A stretch of 64,000 nt of DNA from Catenulispora sp. MAP5-51 (GTDB taxonomy: Bacteria > Actinomycetota > Actinomycetes > Streptomycetales > Catenulisporaceae). The notes under the pieces are model-generated. The model did not search any database, had not been told where the DNA came from, and worked only from the letters and a program-made list of their open reading frames with translations. This document shows, in pieces, positions 1-7,554 of this stretch; within the stretch, counting starts at the first letter, position 1, and every line of letters starts with the position of its first letter. Both the position numbers and the translations under genes were made by a program. Location: contig NZ_JBGCCH010000003.1 in NCBI RefSeq assembly GCF_041261205.1, positions 434,001-498,000 on the forward strand, in the 5' to 3' direction.

Positions 1-220
1 GCACGGTCCCGGTGCCGACGACGGTCAGGAACGCCGTCAGGGTGAGCACCCCGAAGACGTAGATCCAGGACGCCACGTACGCCGGCTGCGTGTCCGGAAG
101 CAGTTGCTCCGGCGGCATGGTCTCGACGATGCGGCGCCGCAGCGCGCCGGTCCAGCCGCCGGCCGGCTCCGGTTCCGGCATCGGCTCCGGCAGCGTCTTC
201 TCCTCGATCAGGTCGGTCAT
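1..220 (-). CDS. Cytochrome b-like membrane protein, N-terminal fragment
   Basis: Partial gene; only the first 73 codons are inside the window and the rest lies beyond the left edge. The visible part is a charged, Pro/Glu-rich cytoplasmic leader, then a stretch with PPEQLLPDTQPAYVASW and the start of a hydrophobic helix. This leader resembles actinobacterial proteins carrying a cytochrome b (b6-type) N-terminal domain, which would bind haem in the membrane and pass electrons to or from quinone. The ATG overlaps the stop of the upstream small gene by ATGA, so the two are translationally coupled. The family call rests on the leader alone and is tentative. Confidence 0.5.
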   Translation of the reverse strand, partial: MTDLIEEKTLPEPMPEPEPAGGWTGALRRRIVETMPPEQLLPDTQPAYVASWIYVFGVLTLTAFLTVVGTGTV

Positions 221-438
221 TCGCCGTCCCGTCCCTTCGGCTTGGGCTTGGGGAACGGCACGAACAGCGCGGCCAGGAAGGCCACGCCGATGAGCACGAT
301 CATGACGGTGTTGGCGGCGGAGATCTGGACGAATCCCCAGTGCAGGTAGTGCCCGTGGCCGTTGAGGTTCACGGGTGGTGCGAAGGCGAGGTGTGGGTCG
401 CCCGGCGTGGCGGGTGTGGCGGCGAGTGCGGTGGTCAC
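217..438 (-). CDS. Small single-pass membrane protein coupled to cytochrome b-like gene
   Basis: About 73 residues: a short N-terminus, one transmembrane segment (residues about 40-62) and a basic Pro/Lys tail (PFPKPKPKGR). The GTG at 438 is preferred because GAGGA lies five bases upstream; an ATG at 450 in the same frame has no clear ribosome site. It ends in an ATGA overlap with the cytochrome b-like gene, so it is probably a small accessory subunit of the same redox complex. I do not recognise a named family. Confidence 0.6.
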   Translation of the reverse strand: MTTALAATPATPGDPHLAFAPPVNLNGHGHYLHWGFVQISAANTVMIVLIGVAFLAALFVPFPKPKPKGRDGE

Positions 439-812
439 TGGTGTCCTCATCGAGTGCGAGCCGCCGGGTGGGGCGGCGAGGGCAGGGTCGGGTCCCGGAC
501 CGGGTGGTCCGGGAACGGGTGAAGACGGCCGTCGCCGCGTGATTCTGGTTAAATAAGAACTCGTATGTCAATGGTCTGGCGCCAAACAGGCACTACGTGC
601 GGGTGGCCGGGAAACCAATTACGGGTGCGTGCGTTGTGGCCGGCGCCCTGCCGATCGCGGTGCGGCCTAGGCTTCCGCCGCGGCCGTCCGGTGCCGCATG
701 ACCGACATCTACGAACCGGTCCGTAGTGCAGCGCTCTGGCGCTTATGCCTCATTAGGCCGCTGACCTCGTGGTCAGAGGGGATATGCCTTTCGGGCGTTT
801 AGGGTTGGGGCC
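439..812. promoter_or_regulatory. Divergent intergenic region with a minus-strand promoter candidate
   Basis: 374 bases with no credible gene. On the minus strand there is a TTGACA (566-571 as TGTCAA) and, 18 bases on, CAGAAT (542-547 as ATTCTG), a plausible promoter for the cytochrome b-like pair. The stretch 541-620 is noticeably AT-richer than its surroundings. The plus-strand promoter for the response regulator must also lie here, but I cannot place it with confidence. Confidence 0.4.
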
Positions 813-1553
813 GTGGAGAGGATCGGAACCGAAGCCGGAGCCCGGATCCTGGTGGTCGAGGACGACGCCGGGATCGCCCAGTCGCTGGTCCGCGGCCTGG
901 CCCGGGCCGGGTACGTGGTCGACACCGCGAGCACCGGCGCGGACGCGCTCGACGCCCCGCCGGCCGACGTGGTGCTGCTCGACCTGGGTCTGCCGGACCT
1001 GGACGGCGTCGAGGTGTGCCGGCGCCTGCGCCGTCGGGGCGACGCGGCGATCATCGTCGTGACCGCCCGCGGCGAGGAGCGCGACCGGGTCGCGACCCTG
1101 GACGAGGGCGCCGATGACTACCTGGTGAAACCGTTCGGCCTGGCCGAGCTGCTGGCCAGAGTGCGCGCGGTGCTGCGCCGGGTCCGCCCGGCGGGACCCG
1201 CGGTGTACCTGCACGGACCGCTGGCCGTGGACCCGCGCACCCGCCGCGTCTCCGTCTCGGGCGCCGAGGTGATGCTCACGCCGAAGGAGTTCGACATCCT
1301 CGAGTGCCTGACCGCCGACCCGGGCCGCGTGGTCTCCCGGCAGGAGCTGCTGGAGCGGGCCTGGGACGCGAACTGGTACGGGCCGACGAAGGTGCTCGAC
1401 GTCCACGTCGCCGCGCTGCGCCGCAAGCTCGGGGTCGAGGGGCTGGTCGAGACCGTGTACGGACGCGGGTTCCGGCTCGGCCGGGTCGCCGCGCCGACGG
1501 TACCGGCCGTACCGGGATCTCAGCAGCCCGCGCCGCCCCCGTCAGAAGCCTGA
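813..1553 (+). CDS. OmpR/PhoB-family response regulator
   Basis: A 246-residue two-domain regulator. The receiver domain (about 11-125) has the acidic pocket at E16-D17-D18, the phosphoacceptor D57 in VLLDLGLPD, T84 and K106 in DYLVKPF. The C-terminal winged helix (about 130-226) ends with the typical GRGFRLG wing. It should bind DNA after phosphorylation by the sensor kinase that begins four bases after its stop. The GTG start at 813 gives a normal family length. A short Pro/Ala tail follows the DNA-binding domain. Its place upstream of the redox operon suggests, but does not show, that it controls that operon. Confidence 0.93.
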   Translation: MERIGTEAGARILVVEDDAGIAQSLVRGLARAGYVVDTASTGADALDAPPADVVLLDLGLPDLDGVEVCRRLRRRGDAAIIVVTARGEERDRVATLDEGADDYLVKPFGLAELLARVRAVLRRVRPAGPAVYLHGPLAVDPRTRRVSVSGAEVMLTPKEFDILECLTADPGRVVSRQELLERAWDANWYGPTKVLDVHVAALRRKLGVEGLVETVYGRGFRLGRVAAPTVPAVPGSQQPAPPPSEA

Positions 1554-1557
1554 CCCG

Positions 1558-3006
1558 ATGACCCGCCGCATCGCCCTGGCCTTCGCCGTGCTCGTCGCGG
1601 TCCTGCTCGTGGCCGCCGTCCTGCCGCTCGGCGCGGCGATGCAGTCGCGCGAGGAGCAGTCGTTCCGGTTCGCCACCATCTCCGACGCGCGCCAGCTGAC
1701 CGCCGCCGCCGAGGAGACCCTCGACGACCACCATGCCCCCGGGCCGATGGACCAGGCGGTCGCCGACGCGCAGCGGCATGGGGACTGCGCGGCCGTCTAC
1801 ACCGCCGCGGCGACCGTCATCGCCTCGACCGCCTGCGGCACCGCGAAGGACGCCTCGGCGGTCGCCCTGGCCCGCCGCGCGCTCTCGGCCCGTACCCAGA
1901 TCGTCGCCCGCGACGGGGACTGGCTGCGTGCGGCGATCCCGGTCGGCGACGACGACGATGCCGGCGCCGTGGTCTTCGCGCGCTCGGCTGAATCGCTTGA
2001 CCACCGGGTCGACGTCATGTGGGGCTGGCTCGCGCTGACCGCCGCCGCCTGCCTGGGCCTCGGTGTGGCCCTGGCCTACGCGCTGGCTCGCTGGGTCGCC
2101 CGGCCGCTGCTCGCCCTCGACACCGCCGCGTCCCGGTTGGGCGAGGGCGCGCTCGACGTGCGGGCCCCGGCCGAGAGCGGGCCGCCGGAGGTGCGCAGAC
2201 TCGCCGAGACCTTCAATCGCATGGCCGAGCGCACCGAGACGCTGGTGCACGGGCACCGCGGATGGGTCGCCGACGTCTCGCATCAGCTGCGGACACCGCT
2301 GACCGCGCTGCGACTGCGGTTGGACGTGCTGGTCGGGGAGGTCGGGGAGGCTGCCGAGCAAGCCGGCCGCCCCGCCGACCTCGCCGCCGAACTGATCAGC
2401 GTCCAGGAAGAGATCGAGCGCCTCTCCCGCCTCGTCGACGGCCTTCTCGCCGTCGCCCGCGCCGAGTCGGTCGTCGCACGCCGCGAAGCCGTGCCGGTGG
2501 CTGACATCGCGGCGGAGCGCGTCGTGGCCTGGGAGCCTTTGGCCCACGAGCACGGCCAGCATCTGACCGCCGTCGCCCCGCCCGACGGCGGTCCGCTGCC
2601 GGCCGTACTGGCGCCGGGCGATCTGGAGCAGATCCTCGACAACCTCATCGCGAACGCGCTGGCCGCGGTCCCGCCCGGCGGCCACGTCCGCGTCGAGGCG
2701 CACGCCGACCGCGAGCGCGACCGCGTCGTCGTACGCGTCATCGACGACGGCCCCGGCATGAGCCCGGCGGCCAAGCAGGCCGCCTTCCGCAGGTTCGGCA
2801 CCAGCAGCGGCACGGGAAGCGGCCTGGGACTGGCGATCGTCGATCGCCTGGTGTCCGCGAACGGCGGCGAGGTCCGGTTGGCCGACACCGACACCGACAC
2901 CGGCACCAACTCCGGCACGGGCACCGGCGCCGACACGGACCCCGATGCCCGTACCGCCACCGACACCGGCGGCCTCACCGTGGTCGTGGAGCTCCCGGCG
3001 GCGTGA
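1558..3006 (+). CDS. Membrane sensor histidine kinase
   Basis: 482 residues. A TM helix near residues 7-27 and a second at about 160-182 bracket a 130-residue extracytoplasmic sensor region. A HAMP linker follows, then the dimerisation helix with phosphoacceptor H242 in DVSHQLRTPL, and a GHKL ATPase domain with N362/N366 (N box) and the DDGPGM and GSGLGLAIV glycine boxes. It is the partner of the preceding regulator. A low-complexity Asp/Thr/Gly stretch from a short GACACC-type repeat (about 2885-2965) sits just after the last ATPase motif, where length variation should be tolerated. Confidence 0.93.
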   Translation: MTRRIALAFAVLVAVLLVAAVLPLGAAMQSREEQSFRFATISDARQLTAAAEETLDDHHAPGPMDQAVADAQRHGDCAAVYTAAATVIASTACGTAKDASAVALARRALSARTQIVARDGDWLRAAIPVGDDDDAGAVVFARSAESLDHRVDVMWGWLALTAAACLGLGVALAYALARWVARPLLALDTAASRLGEGALDVRAPAESGPPEVRRLAETFNRMAERTETLVHGHRGWVADVSHQLRTPLTALRLRLDVLVGEVGEAAEQAGRPADLAAELISVQEEIERLSRLVDGLLAVARAESVVARREAVPVADIAAERVVAWEPLAHEHGQHLTAVAPPDGGPLPAVLAPGDLEQILDNLIANALAAVPPGGHVRVEAHADRERDRVVVRVIDDGPGMSPAAKQAAFRRFGTSSGTGSGLGLAIVDRLVSANGGEVRLADTDTDTGTNSGTGTGADTDPDARTATDTGGLTVVVELPAA

Positions 3007-3126
3007 TCCCGAGCCGTGTCGGCACCTTATATATGTGCAGCGGTTTTCTTTGCCTTTTCTGAAGAACCGACGCGGCATGCTGTGTCCCGTCCGCCCCACG
3101 ATCGACCCCCGCCGGAAGGACCGCGC

Positions 3127-3759
3127 TTGACCGCGCTTGTTACGCCAGCGCCAGGAGCGAGTGAGACCCGTGCCGCCGCCGGCGCCGAAGGCAACGAGCG
3201 CCTCACCGCGATCACCGGCTCGCTCCTGCTCGTCCTGTTCGCGATCGAGGGCGTCACGATCCTGGAACTCGACGGCATGCTCTACTGGCACTACTTCTTC
3301 GGCTTCCTGCTGGTCGGGCCGGTGTGCGTGAAGATCTGCAGCACGGTCTACCGCTTCGCGCGCTACTACACGCGCAAGCCGGCGTACGTGCGCAAGGGGC
3401 CCCCGATGATCCTGTTGCGGGTGCTGGGGCCGTTGGTCGTGCTGACTTCCTGCGCGGTCCTGGTGACCGGCATCCTGCTGGGCTTCGCGAAGTCCGAGAC
3501 GGTCCTGGGCCTGCCGATGCTGTTCCTGCACAAGGGCTTCTTCATCGTCTGGGCCGGCGCCATGACCATCCACGTCCTGGCCTACCTGTGGCGCCTGCCC
3601 CGGCTGGTCGCCTCCGACATGCCGGGCGTCCGCCGGATGCGCGGCGCCGCGACGGCCGTCGGCGGGAGCGCCCTGCGCTGGTCGGTGACCGTGGCCGGGC
3701 TGGCCGGCGGCCTGGTGTTCGCGATGCTGGCGGCACACCTGTCGTCCCGGTGGCAGTGA
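3127..3759 (+). CDS. Cytochrome b561-like multi-pass membrane protein
   Basis: About 210 residues with five predicted transmembrane helices and histidines placed inside or at the ends of helices (WHYFFG, LHKGFF, IHVLAYL), as expected for a di-haem membrane electron carrier. I chose the TTG at 3127 because GGAAGGA (3114-3120) lies six bases upstream; a GTG at 3016 would add a non-membrane leader. It opens the run leading to ApbE and the NuoF-like protein. Most likely it moves electrons across the membrane; the exact family is not certain. Confidence 0.7.
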   Translation: MTALVTPAPGASETRAAAGAEGNERLTAITGSLLLVLFAIEGVTILELDGMLYWHYFFGFLLVGPVCVKICSTVYRFARYYTRKPAYVRKGPPMILLRVLGPLVVLTSCAVLVTGILLGFAKSETVLGLPMLFLHKGFFIVWAGAMTIHVLAYLWRLPRLVASDMPGVRRMRGAATAVGGSALRWSVTVAGLAGGLVFAMLAAHLSSRWQ

Positions 3760-3872
3760 TTCGGTGCGATTGAGCGGATCTTTACCTTTTCTGTAGGACT
3801 TCCGAACCCTTTTCTTATGTCCGCGGGGAAGGCTGGTGGGGGAGGAAACCGCATGATCCGGCACGGGGGCCG

Positions 3873-4196
3873 ATGGGAGCCGAGCTGATGGACGCCAGAA
3901 CGCGCGACGCCGTCGCCGCCCGGGACCGTGCGGTCAGCCGGGTCGGCCACCTGACCTGGCGGATCGGGAGCCTCGCGGCGATCGGGGCCGTGGTCCTCGG
4001 CGCCGGGTTCGCGCATCTGCTGCCGACCCATCTGCCGCATCTCGGCAGCTCCGGGAACCCCGGCGACTCCGGCTCGACCGGCACCGGAACCGGCGGATCC
4101 TCGAACTCCGGCGGCAGCAACGGCATCCAGGGGCCCGGGACCGCGCCCCAGCAGGGTTCCGGAGGCGGAAGCCACGTCAGGTCCGGCGGGTCCTGA
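3873..4196 (+). CDS. Small Gly/Ser-rich membrane protein of the redox operon
   Basis: About 107 residues. A basic N-terminus is followed by one hydrophobic helix (about 31-50) and a flexible Ser/Gly/Thr/Pro tail that would lie outside the cell. ATG at 3888 is an alternative start. It sits four bases upstream of apbE. In related operons this position can hold the FMN-binding substrate of ApbE, but I see no FMN-binding domain here, only a short anchor with a linker-like tail. Role unknown. Confidence 0.6.
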   Translation: MGAELMDARTRDAVAARDRAVSRVGHLTWRIGSLAAIGAVVLGAGFAHLLPTHLPHLGSSGNPGDSGSTGTGTGGSSNSGGSNGIQGPGTAPQQGSGGGSHVRSGGS

Positions 4197-4199
4197 GCC

Positions 4200-5276
4200 A
4201 TGGCGGCGGACGCAGCGGTCGGCCGCACCGAGTTCGCAGCACTCGGCGGACTCGCGGTCGTCCTGACCACGGACCCCGACGCCGTCGGACCGGCGACCGA
4301 GGCGGTCCGGGCCGAGGTCGAGGCGATCGACCTGGCCTGCAGCCGCTTTCGCGACGACTCCGAGCTGTCCCGGGTCAATGCCCGAGCGGGGGAGTACGTC
4401 GAAGTCGGCCCGTTGTTCGCCGAGGCGTTGAGCGCCGCGCTCTGGGCGGCCCGGGCCACCGACGGCGACGTGGACCCGACCTGCGGCGCCTCGATGCGGG
4501 CCCTCGGCTACGACAGGGACTTCGCGGAGCTCGCGACCGCGCCCGTGCGACCGGCGGTGCCCCGGCCCGGGGCCGGATGGCGCGCCGTCGACTGGGACGA
4601 GGCGCGGTCCGCGGTCCGGATCCCGGTCGGGACCGCGCTGGATTTCGGCGCCACCGCGAAGGCGCTGGCCGCCGATCGCGCCGCCGGACGCGCGGCCACC
4701 GTGACCGGCAGCGGCGTCCTGGTGAGCCTGAGCGGGGACATCGCGGTGTGCGGACCGGCGCCCGAGGGCGGCTGGCGCGTCCGGGTCACCGAGGACCACC
4801 GCAGCGGCGACGACCTCCCCGGCCAGACCGTCGTCGTCACCGAGGGCGGGCTGGCCACGTCGAGCACCGTGGTGCGGGCCTGGCAGGTCTGGTCCGACGA
4901 GACGGTGCCGCGGCGCGTCACGGTCCACCACATCGTCGACCCGCGCACCGGCAGGCCCACCGACGGCGCCTGGCGCACCGTCTCGGTCGCCGCGGCCACC
5001 TGCCTGGACGCCAACGTCGCGGCCACCGCCGCCATCGTGCGCGGCCACGCCGCCGCGCGCTGGCTCGCCGGGCTGAGCCTGCCCGCGCGCCTGGTGCACA
5101 CCGACGGTTCGGCGGTGACGGTCGGCGGCTGGCCGGCCGACCCGGACAGCCCGGACGGCCCTGGCAGCCCTGGCAGCGCGGGCACCGGCATTCCCGCCGT
5201 CAGCGCCCTGCCGAAGCTCGGCGTCGCGACCGCCTCGCGTCCGTCTCCGCATCGTCTCCCCGGCAGCCGGCCATGA
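4200..5276 (+). CDS. apbE: FAD:protein FMN transferase, ApbE family
   Basis: 358 residues. ApbE enzymes attach FMN covalently to Thr/Ser of extracytoplasmic redox proteins, using FAD and Mg2+. Visible signatures are DFGATAKALAADRA (nucleotide-binding segment), HIVDPRTGRP, and CLDANVAATAA near the C-terminus. No signal peptide is evident, so it may act in the cytoplasm or be exported another way. The stop overlaps the start of the next gene by ATGA. The residues after about 320 are a Pro/Ser/Gly-rich tail. No protein with a recognisable FMN-binding domain is encoded nearby, so its substrate is not identified. Confidence 0.88.
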   Translation: MAADAAVGRTEFAALGGLAVVLTTDPDAVGPATEAVRAEVEAIDLACSRFRDDSELSRVNARAGEYVEVGPLFAEALSAALWAARATDGDVDPTCGASMRALGYDRDFAELATAPVRPAVPRPGAGWRAVDWDEARSAVRIPVGTALDFGATAKALAADRAAGRAATVTGSGVLVSLSGDIAVCGPAPEGGWRVRVTEDHRSGDDLPGQTVVVTEGGLATSSTVVRAWQVWSDETVPRRVTVHHIVDPRTGRPTDGAWRTVSVAAATCLDANVAATAAIVRGHAAARWLAGLSLPARLVHTDGSAVTVGGWPADPDSPDGPGSPGSAGTGIPAVSALPKLGVATASRPSPHRLPGSRP

Positions 5277-6055
5277 TCCTCGCGTCGAACGTGGCCGCCT
5301 CGAACGTCGTCGCCTCAAACGTGGTCGCCTCCAATGTGGTCGCCTCGAACAGCTGGCTCTGGTACGCGACCCGGGCCACCGGTGTCATAGCCCTGATCCT
5401 GCTCACCGGCAGCGTGGTGCTCGGCATCATCGTGCGGGTCCGCGCGGCCTCGCGGTGGTGGCCGAGGCTGGTGACGCTCGGCGTGCATCGGAACCTGTCG
5501 CTGCTGGTGCTGGCGTTCCTCGGCCTGCACATCCTCACCGCGGTCGTCGACACCTACGCGCCGGTCGGGTGGTTGGCGGTCGTGGTGCCGTTCGCCTCGT
5601 CCTACCGCCCGGTGTGGCTCGGGTTCGGGACCGTCGCCTTCGATCTGCTGATCGCCGTGACGATCACGAGTCTGCTGCGGGAACGTATCAATGCTCGTCT
5701 ATGGCGGCTGGTCCACTGGGCTGCCTACGCGTGCTGGCCTTCCGCGGTCATCCACAGCCTGGGGACGGGATCGGACACCAAGCAGCCGTTCGTGCTCGGG
5801 GTGACGGTGGCCTGCGTGGCGGCCGTGCTGCTGGCCGGCGTGTGGCGGCTGGCGTCCGGTTGGCCCGAGCACGCCACGGCTCGCGTGGTCGCCGGCGTGA
5901 CCGCGGCCGCGCTCACGATCGCCGTGACGGTGTGGACGATCGTGGGGCCGCTGCGTCCTGGCTGGGCCTCGCGGTCCGGAACACCGGCGGTGCTCCTGGA
6001 ACAAAAGCACTCGTCGGCCCCGACGGACGGTACCGGTTCGGGGAACGCGCCATGA
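5273..6055 (+). CDS. Ferric-reductase-like transmembrane protein
   Basis: 260 residues, about six transmembrane helices, and pairs of His in successive helices (VHRN, GLHI, VHWA, VIHS) as in ferric reductase-like or YedZ-type b-haem proteins. It overlaps apbE upstream and the NuoF-like gene downstream (both ATGA), so the three are tightly coupled. It probably receives electrons from the NuoF-like/ferredoxin module and passes them through membrane haems. The N-terminus is odd: four to five copies of the pentapeptide ASNVV/ASNVA precede the first helix, from a 15-base tandem repeat. Confidence 0.78.
   Translation: MILASNVAASNVVASNVVASNVVASNSWLWYATRATGVIALILLTGSVVLGIIVRVRAASRWWPRLVTLGVHRNLSLLVLAFLGLHILTAVVDTYAPVGWLAVVVPFASSYRPVWLGFGTVAFDLLIAVTITSLLRERINARLWRLVHWAAYACWPSAVIHSLGTGSDTKQPFVLGVTVACVAAVLLAGVWRLASGWPEHATARVVAGVTAAALTIAVTVWTIVGPLRPGWASRSGTPAVLLEQKHSSAPTDGTGSGNAP
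5281..5352 (+). repeat. 15-bp tandem repeat encoding ASNVV units
   Basis: About five head-to-tail copies of a 15-base unit related to GTCGCCTCGAACGTG at the 5' end of the ferric-reductase-like gene. Copies differ mostly at synonymous positions (tcg/tca/tcc, aac/aat), so the repeat has been kept in frame and is not a very recent slip. Confidence 0.8.
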
Positions 6056-7308
6056 GCGTCACGATCGTCACGCAGCGCCTCACCGCGACCGGCGTCGACT
6101 ACGCCGACCTGGCGACGCACGTCCGTTGCCACGGACCGCTGCCCACCGCCGACGCCGCGCAGATCATCGACACCGTCGAAAGCTCCGGACTGACCGGGCG
6201 CGGCGGCGCCGCGTTCCCGACCGGACGCAAGCTGCGCACCGTCGCGGGAAACGCTCGGCGCTCTGGTGCGGTCGTGATCGCCAACGGATGCGAGGGCGAG
6301 CCCGCCAGCGCCAAGGATCGCAGCCTTCTGCTTAAGGCGCCGCATGCGGTCCTCGACGGCATCACGCTTGCGGCGCGGGCCGTCCGTGCGGAGCGGGCAT
6401 ACCTGTGTATCCACGAGGACCAAAGCGAGCTTCGCAATACTCTGCGGCGCGCGTTCTCCGAGCGAGTGGCGGCGGGAACGCCGGACGTGGACACCGCCGT
6501 CGTCGAGGTGCCGAACCGTTACGTCGCCAGCGAGGAGAGCTCACTGGTGCACCTGCTCAACGGCGGTCCGGCCCTGCCGCTGTACACGCCGCCGCGCCCT
6601 TTCGAGCGCGGCGTCCGGGGCCGGCCCACGTTGGTCGACAACGTCGAGACGCTGGGGCAGCTCGCCCTGGTGGTCCGGCACGGCGCCGCCTGGTTCCGCA
6701 CCGCCGGAACCCCTGACGCGCCGGGAACGGCGCTGGTCACTGTGGCCGGAGCCGTTGCGGCGCCGGGGGTTTACGAGATCGGACTGGGCGTCTCCGGCGC
6801 GGATCTGCTGGCGGTCGCCGGTGGACCCACGGAGCACTTGGGCGCGGTCCTTGCCGGCGGTTACTTCGGCGCCTGGCTGCGCGCCGACCGCTTCGCCGCC
6901 GCCCCGATCAGCCCGCGCGGGCTGCACGCGGCTGGTGCCGCGATGGGTGCGGGCGTCTTCCTCGCTTTGCCCGCCGCGTCGTGCGGTCTGGCCGAGACCG
7001 CGCGGGTGGCGAGATACCTGGCCGACCAGAGCGCCAAGCAGTGCGGGCCGTGTCTGAACGGCCTTCCCGCCCTTGCCGATGCCTTGGCGGCGCTCGCCGT
7101 GCGCGGCGGCGGTCGGGGACCGGGAACCATCGCCGCGCTGTCGCCCTACGTCGTCGGTCGCGGCGCGTGTCACCACCCCGACGGCGCGGTGCGGCTGATC
7201 GGCAGTGCCCTGACAGAGTTCGCGGACGACGTCCGCAGCCACAGCGAGCGCGGTCCCTGCCAGGGGCTCCGCCGTACCCCGATCCTCCCTCTCCCGGCGA
7301 AGGTGTGA
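6052..7308 (+). CDS. NuoF-like NADH dehydrogenase subunit with SLBB and Fe-S region
   Basis: 418 residues. The N-terminal FMN/NADH part carries GRGGAAFPTGRK and NGCEGEPASAKDR, followed by an SLBB-like segment and a C-terminal iron-sulfur region. It should oxidise NADH (or a similar donor) and feed a single Fe-S cluster. The cluster motif has C331, C334 and C373, but the first Cys of the usual CGxCxxC motif is Ala (A328), so either a three-Cys cluster or another ligand must be assumed. It is coupled by ATGA to the upstream membrane protein and followed directly by a ferredoxin gene. This is a free-standing NuoF paralogue, not part of a complex I operon. Confidence 0.82.
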   Translation: MSVTIVTQRLTATGVDYADLATHVRCHGPLPTADAAQIIDTVESSGLTGRGGAAFPTGRKLRTVAGNARRSGAVVIANGCEGEPASAKDRSLLLKAPHAVLDGITLAARAVRAERAYLCIHEDQSELRNTLRRAFSERVAAGTPDVDTAVVEVPNRYVASEESSLVHLLNGGPALPLYTPPRPFERGVRGRPTLVDNVETLGQLALVVRHGAAWFRTAGTPDAPGTALVTVAGAVAAPGVYEIGLGVSGADLLAVAGGPTEHLGAVLAGGYFGAWLRADRFAAAPISPRGLHAAGAAMGAGVFLALPAASCGLAETARVARYLADQSAKQCGPCLNGLPALADALAALAVRGGGRGPGTIAALSPYVVGRGACHHPDGAVRLIGSALTEFADDVRSHSERGPCQGLRRTPILPLPAKV

Positions 7309-7309
7309 C

Positions 7310-7528
7310 ATGCCCGGACGACATCAGGAGCGCACCCTGCGTGTGGACCCGATCAAGTGCGAAGGCCACGGGCTGTGCAGCGAGGCCTTCCCCGAGATGA
7401 TCACCGCGGATCCCTGGAACTACCCGGTTCTGGCCCCCGGCCCTGTTCCGCCGCACCTGATTCATCATGCCGAGCACGCCGTGAAGGTTTGTCCGGTGCT
7501 GGCTTTGCGGCTCGTGGGCCGGGGTTAG
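7310..7528 (+). CDS. [3Fe-4S]-type ferredoxin
   Basis: 72 residues with C17, C23 (C-x5-C, CEGHGLC) and C61 followed by Pro (CPVLAL). This is the layout of small actinobacterial [3Fe-4S] ferredoxins, which shuttle single electrons. It starts one base after the stop of the NuoF-like gene and closes the redox operon. It is likely the soluble partner of that protein. Confidence 0.88.
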   Translation: MPGRHQERTLRVDPIKCEGHGLCSEAFPEMITADPWNYPVLAPGPVPPHLIHHAEHAVKVCPVLALRLVGRG

Positions 7529-7554
7529 CCGGGGTTGGCCGGGGGCCGGAAGGG

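Noticed and set aside
1276-3864. Very long minus-strand open frame opposite the two-component system
   Set aside because: Arg/Gly/Ala-rich translation with no domains; a shadow of the real plus-strand genes caused by high GC at third positions.
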